Shown: positions 8,893 to 16,588, counted from the stretch's first letter. The stretch: 61,946 nt of DNA from Actinomycetes bacterium (GCA_023264975.1 JAHFUS010000013.1:1-61946), one strand, 5' to 3'. Numbers and translations are program-made. The notes: generated by a model from the sequence alone, not told the origin.

Positions 8893-9501
8893 TCAGGGCG
8901 ACGGTGTGGCGACGAAGTCGAAGAAGTCGACGGTGATCAGGCGGGGAAGCACCTTGGCGCGGTCCGGAGGGCGCTCGGTGGTCTTCTCCACCGGGACCTG
9001 GATCCTGCGCAGCCGCCCGTCGCCGTCGATCCAGACGTCGGCGTAGAACGCGGGGGCGCCCAGGGCGGCGGCGAACGCCTCCATGCGGGCCCTGCCGTCG
9101 GGCGGCGTCTCGGCCACGGCCCGCTCGACGTTGATGACCGTCTCGTACCGGAACGTCGATGCCCCCCGCACCGCGGCACCGCCGTAGGACACCGACCCCA
9201 GCGCACCCCGCACCAGGTCGACCACCGAGGCGGGGTCTTCCAACTCGGGGTGTTCGACGGCGTTCCGGCCGTCCCTGGCGCCCGTCACCTGGCCGTGCGA
9301 CCCGAACTCGACCTCACCGCTGCGCTCGGCATCGGGGGCGGTGGCGTCGAACGAGGCCCCCCCGGCGGCCACCGTGCGGTCCGGCGAGGCGTCGACCACG
9401 GCCTGCGGCTCGCCCCGGGGCCCACCCGTGCGGCCGGAACCACACGCCACAAGGCTCCCAATGACCGCAATCGTGACGAAGAAGGGATCCCAACGGCGCA
9501 T
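8893..9501 (-). CDS. putative secreted lipoprotein
   Basis: A 202-residue protein starting MRRWDPFF with a lipoprotein signal (VIGSLVAC, lipid-anchored Cys20). The mature part is rich in charged and beta-prone residues (YADVWIDGDGRLRRIQVPV), reminiscent of actinobacterial LppX/LprG-like proteins that bind lipids in the envelope, but the similarity is only in pattern. An in-frame ATG 15 codons upstream precedes the signal and is not favoured. It is 35 bp upstream of tldD on the same strand and divergent from the flippase-like gene at 9541. Confidence 0.65.
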   Translation of the reverse strand: MRRWDPFFVTIAVIGSLVACGSGRTGGPRGEPQAVVDASPDRTVAAGGASFDATAPDAERSGEVEFGSHGQVTGARDGRNAVEHPELEDPASVVDLVRGALGSVSYGGAAVRGASTFRYETVINVERAVAETPPDGRARMEAFAAALGAPAFYADVWIDGDGRLRRIQVPVEKTTERPPDRAKVLPRLITVDFFDFVATPSP

Positions 9502-9540
9502 GAACGGCTCTAACCTAGGTGGGGTTGCTGACCAGGGGGA

Positions 9541-10506
9541 ATGCACGTGGACTGGAGGAAGGTTCTACCGCCCGCCCTCCGCATTGTCGCGACCCTCGCC
9601 ATGGTGGCGTGGCTTTCCCAGCACGCGCACCTGTCGCAACTGCACACCCCGCCGTGGCGCCCCACCACGCTCCTGTGGCTGTCCGCCGCCCTGGTCGTGT
9701 CCTTCATCGGGGTGCTCCTCTCGGCCCTTCGCTGGCAGCGGGTGCTGGCGACGCTCGACCTGGCCGCGTCCACCCCCACGCTTGTGCGTCACTACCTGGC
9801 CGGCCAGTTCGTGGGCAACTTCCTGCCCACGACCATCGGGGGCGATGTCCTGCGGGTCAGCCGCCTGGCGGCGTCGAACGGTGAGACGCCGCGCACGGTG
9901 GCCTCGGTCGTCCTGGAGCGACTGACCGGCTGGCTAATCCTGCCCCTCCTGACCCTGTTCGCCCTCATGATGAACCCCGGCCTGCGCCGGGTGGCGCCCG
10001 GGCCCGCCGCCACCGCGATGTGGCTGGCCGTGGCCACCCTGGTGGCCCTCGGCGTACTCCTGGTCCTGGCCGCCAGCCCCTGGTTCGGCAACCGCCTGAG
10101 CAGCACCGACGGGTGGCGTCGCTTCACCGGCGCCATCCACCTCGGCCTGGACCGGGTGCGGCACCAGCCCGTCCTGGCCTTCGAGGTGCTCACCGTCGGC
10201 TTCGCCTACCAGCTGGCCGTGATGCTGGCCGCCTTCCTGTCCGCCAAGGCCCTCAGCCTCAGCGTGGGCTGGACAGCGATCCTCGCCTTCTTCCCGGTGG
10301 TGGCCATCGTGCAGGTGCTGCCCCTCACTGTCGGTGGCCTGGGCACCCGGGAGGCGGCGCTGATCTTCTTCCTGCACCCGCTGGGTGTGGCCCAGGCCGA
10401 CGCCTTCGCCCTCGGCCTCCTGGTGTACCTCGTGACCCTCGGCGTCAGCCTCCTCGGCGCCCCCGCCTTCGCATTCGGTAGTCGCCGGGTCCGCGCCGTC
10501 GCGTGA
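9541..10506 (+). CDS. YbhN/UPF0104 flippase-like membrane protein
   Basis: A 321-residue polytopic membrane protein of the lysylphosphatidylglycerol synthase TM-region family (UPF0104). The family core GNFLPTTIGGDVLRVSRL (about residues 98-115) and the late motif LPLTVGGLGTREA (about 260-272) are present, with seven or eight hydrophobic helices. Members act as lipid flippases or as membrane halves of lipid-modifying enzymes. Its stop overlaps the GTG of the next gene (GTGA), a PAP2-type phosphatase, so the pair probably works on the same polyprenyl- or phospho-lipid. Confidence 0.8.
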   Translation: MHVDWRKVLPPALRIVATLAMVAWLSQHAHLSQLHTPPWRPTTLLWLSAALVVSFIGVLLSALRWQRVLATLDLAASTPTLVRHYLAGQFVGNFLPTTIGGDVLRVSRLAASNGETPRTVASVVLERLTGWLILPLLTLFALMMNPGLRRVAPGPAATAMWLAVATLVALGVLLVLAASPWFGNRLSSTDGWRRFTGAIHLGLDRVRHQPVLAFEVLTVGFAYQLAVMLAAFLSAKALSLSVGWTAILAFFPVVAIVQVLPLTVGGLGTREAALIFFLHPLGVAQADAFALGLLVYLVTLGVSLLGAPAFAFGSRRVRAVA

Positions 10507-11423
10507 CGGGGGCGCCCGCCGGTGGCCCCGAGCCCGCTCCGCCGGCCGGCGACGAGGTGGACACGGAGGTCGGCGACGTCCCGGTAGCCGCCCACAGGGC
10601 AGGGCGGGACCGCTCGCCCCGGCTGCGGTGGTGGCGCGAGGTGGTCTACATCCTCGCCTTCTACTCCGTGTACAGCTTCATCCGGAACAAGGGTGTCGCC
10701 ACCGGCTCGGTGGCGCTCGCCCGCCGCCACGCCGTCGAGGTCATCGACCTCGAGCAGCGGCTCGGCAGCTTCCGCGAGGAGTCCATCCAGGACTGGTTCC
10801 TCCGCTGGCCCGACTTCGTCAAGTTCTGGAACGTCTTCTACGGCACGGCCCACTTCGTCGTGACGGTGGTGGCGCTCGTGTACATGTTCCGCCACATGAG
10901 CGACCGCTACGCGCTGTGGCGCAACACCCTGGCCTTCACCACCGGCCTCGCCCTGATCGGCTTCGCCTTCTACCCCCTCATGCCCCCCCGCCTGCTGCCC
11001 TCCTACGGCTTCGTCGACACACTCAAAGAGCTCGGAGGGCTGTGGTCGTTCGACTCCGGCGCCGTGGCCAAGGTGTCCAACCAGTATGCGGCCATGCCCA
11101 GCCTGCACTTCGCCTGGTCGTCGTGGTGCGCCTTCGTCCTCTACCCCGCCCTGCGCCGGCCGTGGGCCCGGGCCGTCATGTTGGCGTACCCGTTCATCAC
11201 CTTGTTCGCCATCGTGGTGACGGCCAACCACTACTGGCTGGACGCAGCCGGGGGCGCCGTCACTCTCGCCGCCGGCTTCGTGCTCGGCCGGGCCCTCACC
11301 CGCTTTTTGTGCGCCCGGGGGATGCAGCCCGTCCCCGCTCCGGACGACGAGGGCGACTGCGCCGGTGATGCCGGGACCGGGACCGACACCGATCCGGTGC
11401 CGGTCCCGGCACCAGAAGGCTGA
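10503..11423 (+). CDS. PAP2-superfamily membrane phosphatase/transferase
   Basis: A 306-residue membrane protein with a hydrophilic N-terminus and about six helices. The PAP2 motifs C2 (MPSLHFAWSSW) and C3 (TANHYWLDAAGG) are clear. The RNKGVATGS and MPPRLLP segments resemble the inositol phosphorylceramide synthase-like (AUR1) subgroup common in actinobacteria. It would dephosphorylate or transfer headgroups of lipid phosphates. Translationally coupled to the flippase-like gene upstream by a GTGA overlap. The C-terminal 30 residues are Pro/Asp-rich and probably disordered. Confidence 0.8.
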   Translation: MTGAPAGGPEPAPPAGDEVDTEVGDVPVAAHRAGRDRSPRLRWWREVVYILAFYSVYSFIRNKGVATGSVALARRHAVEVIDLEQRLGSFREESIQDWFLRWPDFVKFWNVFYGTAHFVVTVVALVYMFRHMSDRYALWRNTLAFTTGLALIGFAFYPLMPPRLLPSYGFVDTLKELGGLWSFDSGAVAKVSNQYAAMPSLHFAWSSWCAFVLYPALRRPWARAVMLAYPFITLFAIVVTANHYWLDAAGGAVTLAAGFVLGRALTRFLCARGMQPVPAPDDEGDCAGDAGTGTDTDPVPVPAPEG

Positions 11424-11436
11424 GCCGCGCCGGCGG

Positions 11437-11808
11437 TCAGGTGCGCCGGGCTTCGGCCCACCGGGCCGCCTGGGCCCTGGCCTCCTCCTCGAAAGGGATG
11501 GCCAGGTAGGCATCCCGGTGGCGGCGGAGCCTTCGGCGGTTGCGCAGGTACGCGGTGACGTAACGCCACAGGAACCGGGGCATGCCCAGTTCGGCGTACT
11601 GCACGGCGTGGACCAGTTCGTGGGCCAGCAGCTCCCGTTCGCCGCCACGCTGCTCGGGGTCGTCTCGGCGGAGCAGGACGAAGCGGCCGAGCGTCATGCC
11701 GTCGGCGCCGTTCGCCAACACCGGCACCCGCACGATGCGGACCCGCGCCGCCACCGCAGGCGGGATGTGGTCGTAGGCCCGCAACTCGGCGTCGGTGAGG
11801 CGTCGCAC
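11437..11808 (-). CDS. small DUF4157-like zincin protein
   Basis: A 123-residue protein with a zinc-protease core HELVHAVQYAELG (about residues 63-75), the HExxH helix found in DUF4157 (eCIS-core-like) proteins. The region before it (GRFVLLRRDD) fits the strand that precedes the active-site helix. It is much shorter than most DUF4157 proteins and may be a minimal peptidase or a non-enzymatic fold. It faces the PAP2 gene (13-bp gap) and is divergent from the polyprenyl synthase. No signal peptide is seen. Substrate unknown. Confidence 0.65.
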   Translation of the reverse strand: MRRLTDAELRAYDHIPPAVAARVRIVRVPVLANGADGMTLGRFVLLRRDDPEQRGGERELLAHELVHAVQYAELGMPRFLWRYVTAYLRNRRRLRRHRDAYLAIPFEEEARAQAARWAEARRT

Positions 11809-11861
11809 CTCGCCAGCTTGCCAGAGCGCCCGTCATCCGGACCGGCCCGTAGGCTCGAAAG

Positions 11862-12932
11862 GTGTCCGTGCCCTCCGCGCCCCTCGCGCCCGAATCCCTC
11901 GCAGGCATCGCCGAACGGGTCGACGTGCGCATCGAGCGCCTCCTGCGCCACGAGGTCGAGCGCTGGAGCGCACTCGACGCCGACCTGTTCGAACCGGTGG
12001 ACGCCATCCGGGAGCTGGTGATGGCGGGGGGCAAACGCCTGCGGCCGGCGTTCTGCCAGTGGGCCTACGTGGCCGGCGGCGGCGACCCGGCCGACGCGCT
12101 GGTGGTCGACGCCGGCGCGGCGCTGGAGCTGCTGCACACGTTCGCCCTCATCCACGACGACATCATGGACGGCTCAACCGTGCGCCGGGGCATGCACTCG
12201 GTGCACCGCAACTTCGAAGCCCGCCACGCCATCCGCGACTGGCGGGGCGAGGGCCGGCGCTTCGGCGAGGGCGTGGCCATCCTCGTGGGTGACCTGGCCT
12301 TCGTGTACGCCGACCTCCTGCTGGCAAACGCCCCTCGGCCGGCGCTCGACGTGTTCACCGAGTTGCGCCTCGAGGTCAACATCGGCCAGTACCTCGACCT
12401 GTTGGGAACGGTGCGGGGCGGTGTGAGCGTCGACCAGGCGCGGCGCATCTGCCTCTACAAGTCCGGCAAGTACACGATCGAGCGACCGCTCCACCTGGGC
12501 GCGGCGCTGGCCGGCCGCCTCGACGAATTGGGCCCCGTGCTCTCGGCATACGGCATCCCGCTGGGCGAGGCCTTCCAGCTCCGCGACGACCTGCTCGGCG
12601 CCTTCGGCGACGCCGCGCTTACGGGCAAGCCGGTGGGCGAGGACATCCGGGAGGGTAAGCCCACCGCCCTCTACGCCTTCGCCGCCGGGGCCGCGGACGG
12701 GACGGCCGCCAAGCTGCTGGCCGACCGCTTCGGCGCTCCTGACCTCACCCAGGCCGAGGTGGGCGAGCTGCAGGCGATCTTCGAGTCGACCGGCGCCCGT
12801 CGCCAGGTCGAGTGCTGCATCGACCGGCTGGTCGAAAAGGCGCTCGGCGCCCTCGACGGCGCCGGGCTCGATGGTGAGGCCCGGCCCCGCCTGACCGAGC
12901 TGGCCTCCTTCGTGGCCGGCCGCCAGTACTGA
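11862..12932 (+). CDS. polyprenyl (geranylgeranyl-type) diphosphate synthase
   Basis: A 356-residue all-trans prenyltransferase. GGKRLRP (residues 56-62), the first aspartate-rich motif DDIMD (99-103) and the second (RDDLLGAFGD, about 233-242) are all intact. It condenses isopentenyl diphosphate onto allylic diphosphates, in this subgroup typically making geranylgeranyl diphosphate for menaquinone tails, carotenoids or other lipids. Start GTG at 11862; no strong ribosome site, so it may be leaderless. No other isoprenoid gene is adjacent, so the product chain length is uncertain. Confidence 0.9.
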   Translation: MSVPSAPLAPESLAGIAERVDVRIERLLRHEVERWSALDADLFEPVDAIRELVMAGGKRLRPAFCQWAYVAGGGDPADALVVDAGAALELLHTFALIHDDIMDGSTVRRGMHSVHRNFEARHAIRDWRGEGRRFGEGVAILVGDLAFVYADLLLANAPRPALDVFTELRLEVNIGQYLDLLGTVRGGVSVDQARRICLYKSGKYTIERPLHLGAALAGRLDELGPVLSAYGIPLGEAFQLRDDLLGAFGDAALTGKPVGEDIREGKPTALYAFAAGAADGTAAKLLADRFGAPDLTQAEVGELQAIFESTGARRQVECCIDRLVEKALGALDGAGLDGEARPRLTELASFVAGRQY

Positions 12933-12957
12933 GGCAGGTCGCCTGGCGACGAAGGCC

Positions 12958-13013
12958 GGGGCCCCTGGTCTCGCCTCCGCTGCGCTCCGGCTCACTCGGG
13001 ACTCCTCTGGGCC
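12958..13013. repeat. dispersed intergenic repeat, copy A
   Basis: A roughly 57-bp element bounded by GGGGCCC and GGGCCC and sharing a CGCCTCCGCTGCGCTC core with a second copy at 16038-16094; I count about 9 differences. It sits in the gap between the polyprenyl synthase and the LigD-type gene. The GC-rich ends and internal dyads would fold into a hairpin. It looks like a REP-type dispersed palindromic element. Confidence 0.55.
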
Positions 13014-13044
13014 CGCGCGGGGAGATGCGAAATAGCGTGGCGGG

Positions 13045-14073
13045 GTGGCCAAGGGTGACCCCGGGACGATCGTGGTACTCGACGGGCGCGAGGTTCCCAT
13101 CTCCAGCCCGGGCAAGGTGTTCTTCGCCGAGCACGGCGCGACCAAGCTCGACCTGATCCGCTTCTACGAAGCGGTCGGCGGGCCCCTGCTGGCGGCCATG
13201 GGCGGGCGCCCCGTGCTCCTCCAGCGATTCCCCGACGGGGCGGGCGGTAGCTCGTTCTTCCAGAAGCGGGTGCCGGCGTCGAAGCCGTCATGGCTCAAGA
13301 CGGCCGACGTCAGCACGCCCAACGGCACCATCTCCAACGCGCTGGTGGCGGCGGACGTGGCCCACATCGCCTGGGCCGTCAACATCGGCTGCCTCGGCTT
13401 CCACGTGTGGCCGGCGCGCGCCGACCGCCCCGACATCGCCGACGAGCTGCGGATCGATCTCGACCCCACGCCGGGCGTCGACTTCGCCATGGTGCGCGCC
13501 GCCGCCCTGCTCGTACGGGACCTCTTCGCCGACCTCGGCATGACCGGCTGGCCCAAGACCACCGGAAACCGGGGCATCCATATCTACGTGCGGCTGGAGC
13601 CCCGCTGGGACAGCTACCAGGTGCGTGCCGCAGCGGTGGCATTCGCCCGGGAGCTCGAGCGCCGGCACCCCGACCTCGTCACCGCCGCCTGGTGGAAGGA
13701 GGAACGGGGGCGCCGGGTATTCGTCGACTTCAACCAGAACGCGCCGCACAAGACGGTTTTCGGGGCGTGGTGCGTGCGGGCCCGTCCGGGCGCCCAGGTG
13801 TCCACGCCGTTCTCGTGGGACGAGCTCGACGCCGATGCCTCGTTCCACCCCGACAGGTTCACGATCCCGGTGGTCGCCGAGCGGGTGGCGGCCGGCGGCG
13901 ACCCGTGGTCCGGCATGTACGAGCGCCCCCAGTCGATCGAGCCGCTCCTCGCCATGTACGAGCAGGACATGGCGGCCGGACTCATGGACGCGCCGTGGCC
14001 ACCCGTCTACCCGAAGCAGCCGAACGAGCCGCCGCGCGTCGCTCCCAGCCGGGCGAGGAAGCCGGCGGAGTGA
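13045..14073 (+). CDS. stand-alone LigD-type polymerase/primase domain protein
   Basis: A 342-residue archaeo-eukaryotic primase-fold protein equal to the PolDom of bacterial LigD. The catalytic metal aspartates in ELRIDLDPTPG (D138, D140), FHVWPAR (about 119-125), TGNRGIHIYV and VFVDFNQN match the family. It would extend or fill DNA ends during Ku-dependent end joining, preferring ribonucleotides in known cases. No ligase or nuclease domain is fused and no ku gene is nearby, so the partner lies elsewhere or the enzyme works alone. Start GTG at 13045. Confidence 0.88.
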   Translation: MAKGDPGTIVVLDGREVPISSPGKVFFAEHGATKLDLIRFYEAVGGPLLAAMGGRPVLLQRFPDGAGGSSFFQKRVPASKPSWLKTADVSTPNGTISNALVAADVAHIAWAVNIGCLGFHVWPARADRPDIADELRIDLDPTPGVDFAMVRAAALLVRDLFADLGMTGWPKTTGNRGIHIYVRLEPRWDSYQVRAAAVAFARELERRHPDLVTAAWWKEERGRRVFVDFNQNAPHKTVFGAWCVRARPGAQVSTPFSWDELDADASFHPDRFTIPVVAERVAAGGDPWSGMYERPQSIEPLLAMYEQDMAAGLMDAPWPPVYPKQPNEPPRVAPSRARKPAE

Positions 14074-14239
14074 TGCCCTGCCGCCGGGGAGGGGCCGTAC
14101 GCGTGCGGGGACACGCCCTCGATGGTGCAGCCACCCCCCGGCGGCGGGGCCTGTCCCCTTGACCGGGCGTCGCCCGGTGGAAGGTGCCAGCGCCGTTTGC
14201 CCGGGGGCGGTCATCGAAGGTCCCGGCTACCGTCCCGGC

Positions 14240-14440
14240 ATGCGGGTGACGGCAAACGGCGACCCGGTGGACCTGGCCGGCGAGGCGACCGTGTCCGACC
14301 TCCTGGCCGCCCTCGGGCTGGGCGGCAAGTGGGTACTGGTCGAGCGCAACGGGAGCCCGGTCCGGCGCGCCGACCTCGACGCCACCCGTCTGGAGGACGG
14401 CGACCGCCTCGAGCTGGTCCGTGCGGTGGCCGGTGGCTGA
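14240..14440 (+). CDS. thiS: sulfur carrier protein ThiS
   Basis: A 66-residue beta-grasp protein ending in the diagnostic Gly-Gly (RAVAGG). The sequence MRVTANGDPVDL followed by TVSDLLAALGL and LEDGDRLELVRAV fits ThiS throughout. The C-terminal thiocarboxylate donates sulfur for the thiazole half of thiamine. The start is the ATG at 14240; longer in-frame extensions are not homologous. The thiE reading frame begins inside its last codons, so the two are co-translated. thiG and thiF are not in the window. Confidence 0.85.
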   Translation: MRVTANGDPVDLAGEATVSDLLAALGLGGKWVLVERNGSPVRRADLDATRLEDGDRLELVRAVAGG

Positions 14441-15170
14441 CGGCGCCGACCCGGCCGCTCCGGTCAGCGGATCAGCGCCGGCCCGGCACGTTCCGGCTGA
14501 CCAGAACCGACTTGGCGGGCGCCGGCTCTACCTGTGCACGGCTGACCGGCCCGACCTCGCCGCCTTCCTCGCCGCCTGCATCCGGGGCGGGGTCGACATC
14601 GTGCAGCTCCGGGACAAGGACCTCGACGCCCGGCCCCTGCTGGCGCGGGCCGCCGTAGCGCTGGCGGTGTGCCGGAACGCCGGCGTGCCCTTCATCCTCA
14701 ACGACCGGCCTGATCTCGCCCTGGAGGCGGGAGCGGACGGCGTGCACGTCGGACAGGACGACGCCCCGCCGGCGCTGGCCCGCCGCATCCTGGGGCCCGA
14801 CGCCATCGTCGGCTACTCGACCCACGCCACCGCCGAGCTCGACGCCAGCGTGGCCGAGCCGGTGGACTACGTGTCCGCCGGGCCGGTCGCGGAGACGCCC
14901 ACCAAGCCCGGTCGCCCCGGCACCGGCCCCGGCTACGTCACGTACGCCGCCGCCCGGGCCGGCCGACCCGTGTACGTCACCGGTGGCGTCACCCCCGACA
15001 CCGTGGCGCCCCTGGTGGCCGCCGGCGCCGGCCGGTTCGTCGTGGTGCGCTGGCTCACCGAGGCAGCCGATCCCGAGGCCAACGCCCGGGCGCTGCGGAC
15101 CGCCATCGACAGGCTCCTCCCACCGCCGGCGGAAGCGGCGGCGGCTCTCTGGAGTCCCACGTCCGGATAG
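14421..15170 (+). CDS. thiE: thiamine phosphate synthase
   Basis: A 249-residue TIM-barrel enzyme that joins HMP-PP and thiazole phosphate into thiamine phosphate. Family motifs are present: VQLRDKDLDARPLL, the NDRPDLALEAGADGVHVGQDD stretch, STHATAELDAS and the phosphate-binding TGGVTPDTV. The frame overlaps the 3' end of thiS; GTG at 14421 or 14433 is the likely start and neither has a clear ribosome site, fitting translational coupling. The first 30 residues are non-conserved. The C-terminal extension after LRTAIDRLL is short and low-complexity. Confidence 0.9.
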   Translation: MRWPVADGADPAAPVSGSAPARHVPADQNRLGGRRLYLCTADRPDLAAFLAACIRGGVDIVQLRDKDLDARPLLARAAVALAVCRNAGVPFILNDRPDLALEAGADGVHVGQDDAPPALARRILGPDAIVGYSTHATAELDASVAEPVDYVSAGPVAETPTKPGRPGTGPGYVTYAAARAGRPVYVTGGVTPDTVAPLVAAGAGRFVVVRWLTEAADPEANARALRTAIDRLLPPPAEAAAALWSPTSG

Positions 15171-15222
15171 AGGGCCGGGACTCCGCAGAACGATGCCGGG
15201 CGCCGGCGGCGTCCGGACCCCG

Positions 15223-15990
15223 TCAGGTCTGGCGGTCGAGCCAGCCCAGGAGGACGGCGATGGCGCGGGGGTCGTGGCGGAGGCGGCTGCCGGCGCTGGC
15301 CAGGATGCGCAGCTCGGCCTCGCCGTCGGTGGCGTCGCCGAGGGCCCGGGCGTCCATGGGCGAAACCACGTCGTCGTCGCCTCCGTGCACGAGGAGGACG
15401 GGCCGGGGGGCCAGCTTGCCGATCAGGCCGACGGGGCGGATGTCGTGCAGCTCGCGCGCCCACTGGGAGAAGTCCTCCGGGAACTCCGGGTCACGGATGA
15501 CGCCGATGCTGCGGCCGTGCTCGAGGAACAAGCGGGGGTCGGCGGCCCAGGAGTCGAAGTCGGCGGGCGCCGAGAAGGCGACCACGCCGCCCACCCGCCC
15601 GTCCTCCGCCGCCGCACACAGGGCCAGCGCCCCGCCGGTGCCGAAGCCGGCCAGCCAGACCCGGTCGACGTCGGTGTTGGTGAGCAGGAAGTCCACTGCC
15701 GCTCGCAGGTCGCACACCCAGCCGCCGAGGGAGAAATTGCCCTCCGAGGCGCCGGTGCCCCGGAAGTTGAACGTGAGCACGACCCAGCCGGTGTCGGCCG
15801 CCACCCGGTCCGCCAGGTTCGGGTAACTCCGGGCCGTGGTGGCAGCGCCGCCGGGACCGTTGGGAAAACCGTGGCAGATCACCAGACCGTGGCGCGCCAG
15901 GCCGGGGCCGCCCGCCGAAGCCGGGGGGCGGGCCAGGTGACCGCACAATGTGAGGCCGTCGGAGACGATGGCCGTGTCCACCAGGTTCAC
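15223..15990 (-). CDS. alpha/beta hydrolase-fold protein without the nucleophile serine
   Basis: A 255-residue alpha/beta hydrolase fold protein similar to dienelactone-hydrolase/acyl-peptidase-like enzymes. HGFPNGPGG (oxyanion region), FRGTGASEG, and the acid-site segment LLVHGGDDDVVSP are in place, but the nucleophile elbow reads LAGFGTGGAL: Gly occupies the position of the usual Ser in G-x-S-x-G. Either it uses a different residue, or it is a non-catalytic binding protein. A late histidine (SRLRHDPRAI) is present. It is a single gene, convergent with thiE. Confidence 0.75.
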   Translation of the reverse strand: MNLVDTAIVSDGLTLCGHLARPPASAGGPGLARHGLVICHGFPNGPGGAATTARSYPNLADRVAADTGWVVLTFNFRGTGASEGNFSLGGWVCDLRAAVDFLLTNTDVDRVWLAGFGTGGALALCAAAEDGRVGGVVAFSAPADFDSWAADPRLFLEHGRSIGVIRDPEFPEDFSQWARELHDIRPVGLIGKLAPRPVLLVHGGDDDVVSPMDARALGDATDGEAELRILASAGSRLRHDPRAIAVLLGWLDRQT

Positions 15991-16037
15991 GGTACGCCCG
16001 GCCGGCCCCGAATGGGGCGCATGTGACGGGAACGGGT

Positions 16038-16094
16038 GGGGCCCCCGGTCCCGCCTCCGCTGCGCTCGGACCCGCTCGGGACTCCGTCGGGCCC
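16038..16094. repeat. dispersed intergenic repeat, copy B
   Basis: Second copy of the element at 12958-13013 (about 84% identical by eye over 57 bp), again in an intergenic gap, between the alpha/beta hydrolase start and the Cys-rich small gene. It has the same GGGGCCC and GGGCCCC ends and the same CGCCTCCGCTGCGCTC core. No coding potential. Confidence 0.55.
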
Positions 16095-16116
16095 CGGCCG
16101 GGACGATGAGATCGGG

Positions 16117-16338
16117 TCAGCGGGCTCCGCAGTGACGGCAGCAGTGACGGCAGGGGCGGTAGCCACGGTTGCGCGCCTCGACCGGCGAATCAGGCCCGAA
16201 CGAGGCGGCCCGCAAGGAGGCGACCAACTGGTCGATGCCGCACCCGGGCACGGCGGCGTCGAGATCGTGGACGACCATCGTGCGCTTGTCGCCCAGCCAC
16301 CGCACGGAGGCGAACCGGGCCGGGCGGGCGACGGTCAC
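16117..16338 (-). CDS. small Cys-rich protein with an Ada-like zinc motif
   Basis: A 73-residue protein starting GTG-ACC at 16338. The C-terminal part SPVEARNRGYRPCRHC resembles the second half of the Ada/methylphosphotriester zinc-binding fold (aeA-x-x-GfRPCkrC), and an earlier PGCGID may supply another ligand; the last residues (CCRHCGAR) add more cysteines. It probably binds zinc. It could be a minimal sensor or stress protein. It lies directly downstream of a strong hairpin (16352-16385) and the structured leader at 16481-16561, so its expression may be attenuated. The start is uncertain because the frame is open further upstream through the hairpin. Confidence 0.5.
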   Translation of the reverse strand: MTVARPARFASVRWLGDKRTMVVHDLDAAVPGCGIDQLVASLRAASFGPDSPVEARNRGYRPCRHCCRHCGAR

Positions 16339-16351
16339 CTTCGATGGAAAG

Positions 16352-16385
16352 CAGACGAGGGGGTGCTCGCGCACCCCCTCGTCTG
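16352..16385 (-). terminator. 15-bp perfect hairpin, terminator or attenuator
   Basis: Perfect inverted repeat CAGACGAGGGGGTGC with a 4-base loop. On the minus strand it is followed by CTTTCC, a weak U-tract, which is common in high-GC actinobacteria. It lies between the structured RNA at 16481-16561 and the Cys-rich gene starting at 16338. It could end a short RNA or act as an attenuator for that gene. Confidence 0.6.
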
Positions 16386-16480
16386 ACAAGACTTGCTGGA
16401 AAGGACTCGGGAACCGGAGTGCGTCGGAAGGGACCAATCTCCGACCGGCACCGCGAGTGGTGTCTGGCTGGTTCTCGCCG

Positions 16481-16561
16481 GGTGGTCCAGCTGCCGCGTC
16501 AGCGGCCAGCCACCTCCAGGGTCCCAAAACGCTGACTGTGCAGTTGGACCACCTCCTTTCT
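16481..16561 (-). ncRNA. structured leader/small RNA with a buried, extended Shine-Dalgarno sequence
   Basis: On the minus strand the sequence begins AGAAAGGAGGTGGTCC (16561 downwards) and continues for 24 nt almost fully complementary to the consensus actinobacterial 16S 3' end (two wobbles, one mismatch). Most of this is the 5' arm of a long hairpin: outer arms 16540-16553 and 16481-16494 (14 bp, one mismatch), a symmetrical 3x3 internal loop, an inner 7-bp stem (16530-16536 with 16498-16504), and a 25-nt loop that carries a second GGAGGTGG. No normal ORF starts at the usual distance; a GTG frame directly after the site has only 18 codons. A dyad (16567-16588) lies in the presumed promoter. 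Function unknown. Confidence 0.5.
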
Positions 16562-16566
16562 CTGGT

Positions 16567-16588
16567 ACGGATATGAAACCACATCCGT
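16567..16588 (-). promoter_or_regulatory. dyad in the putative promoter of the 16.5-kb RNA
   Basis: Inverted repeat ACGGAT/ATCCGT with a 10-base spacer, upstream of the extended ribosome-binding sequence. A TTGCGC box (16590-16595) is at a plausible -35 distance from an AT-rich CATATCC. It could be an operator or part of the leader fold. Confidence 0.3.

Noticed and set aside
16538-16561. Plus strand looks like the 3' end of a 16S rRNA gene
   Set aside because: Only about 24 bases match; nothing upstream resembles 16S helix 45 or 44. It is better explained as the complement, an extended ribosome-binding sequence on the minus strand.
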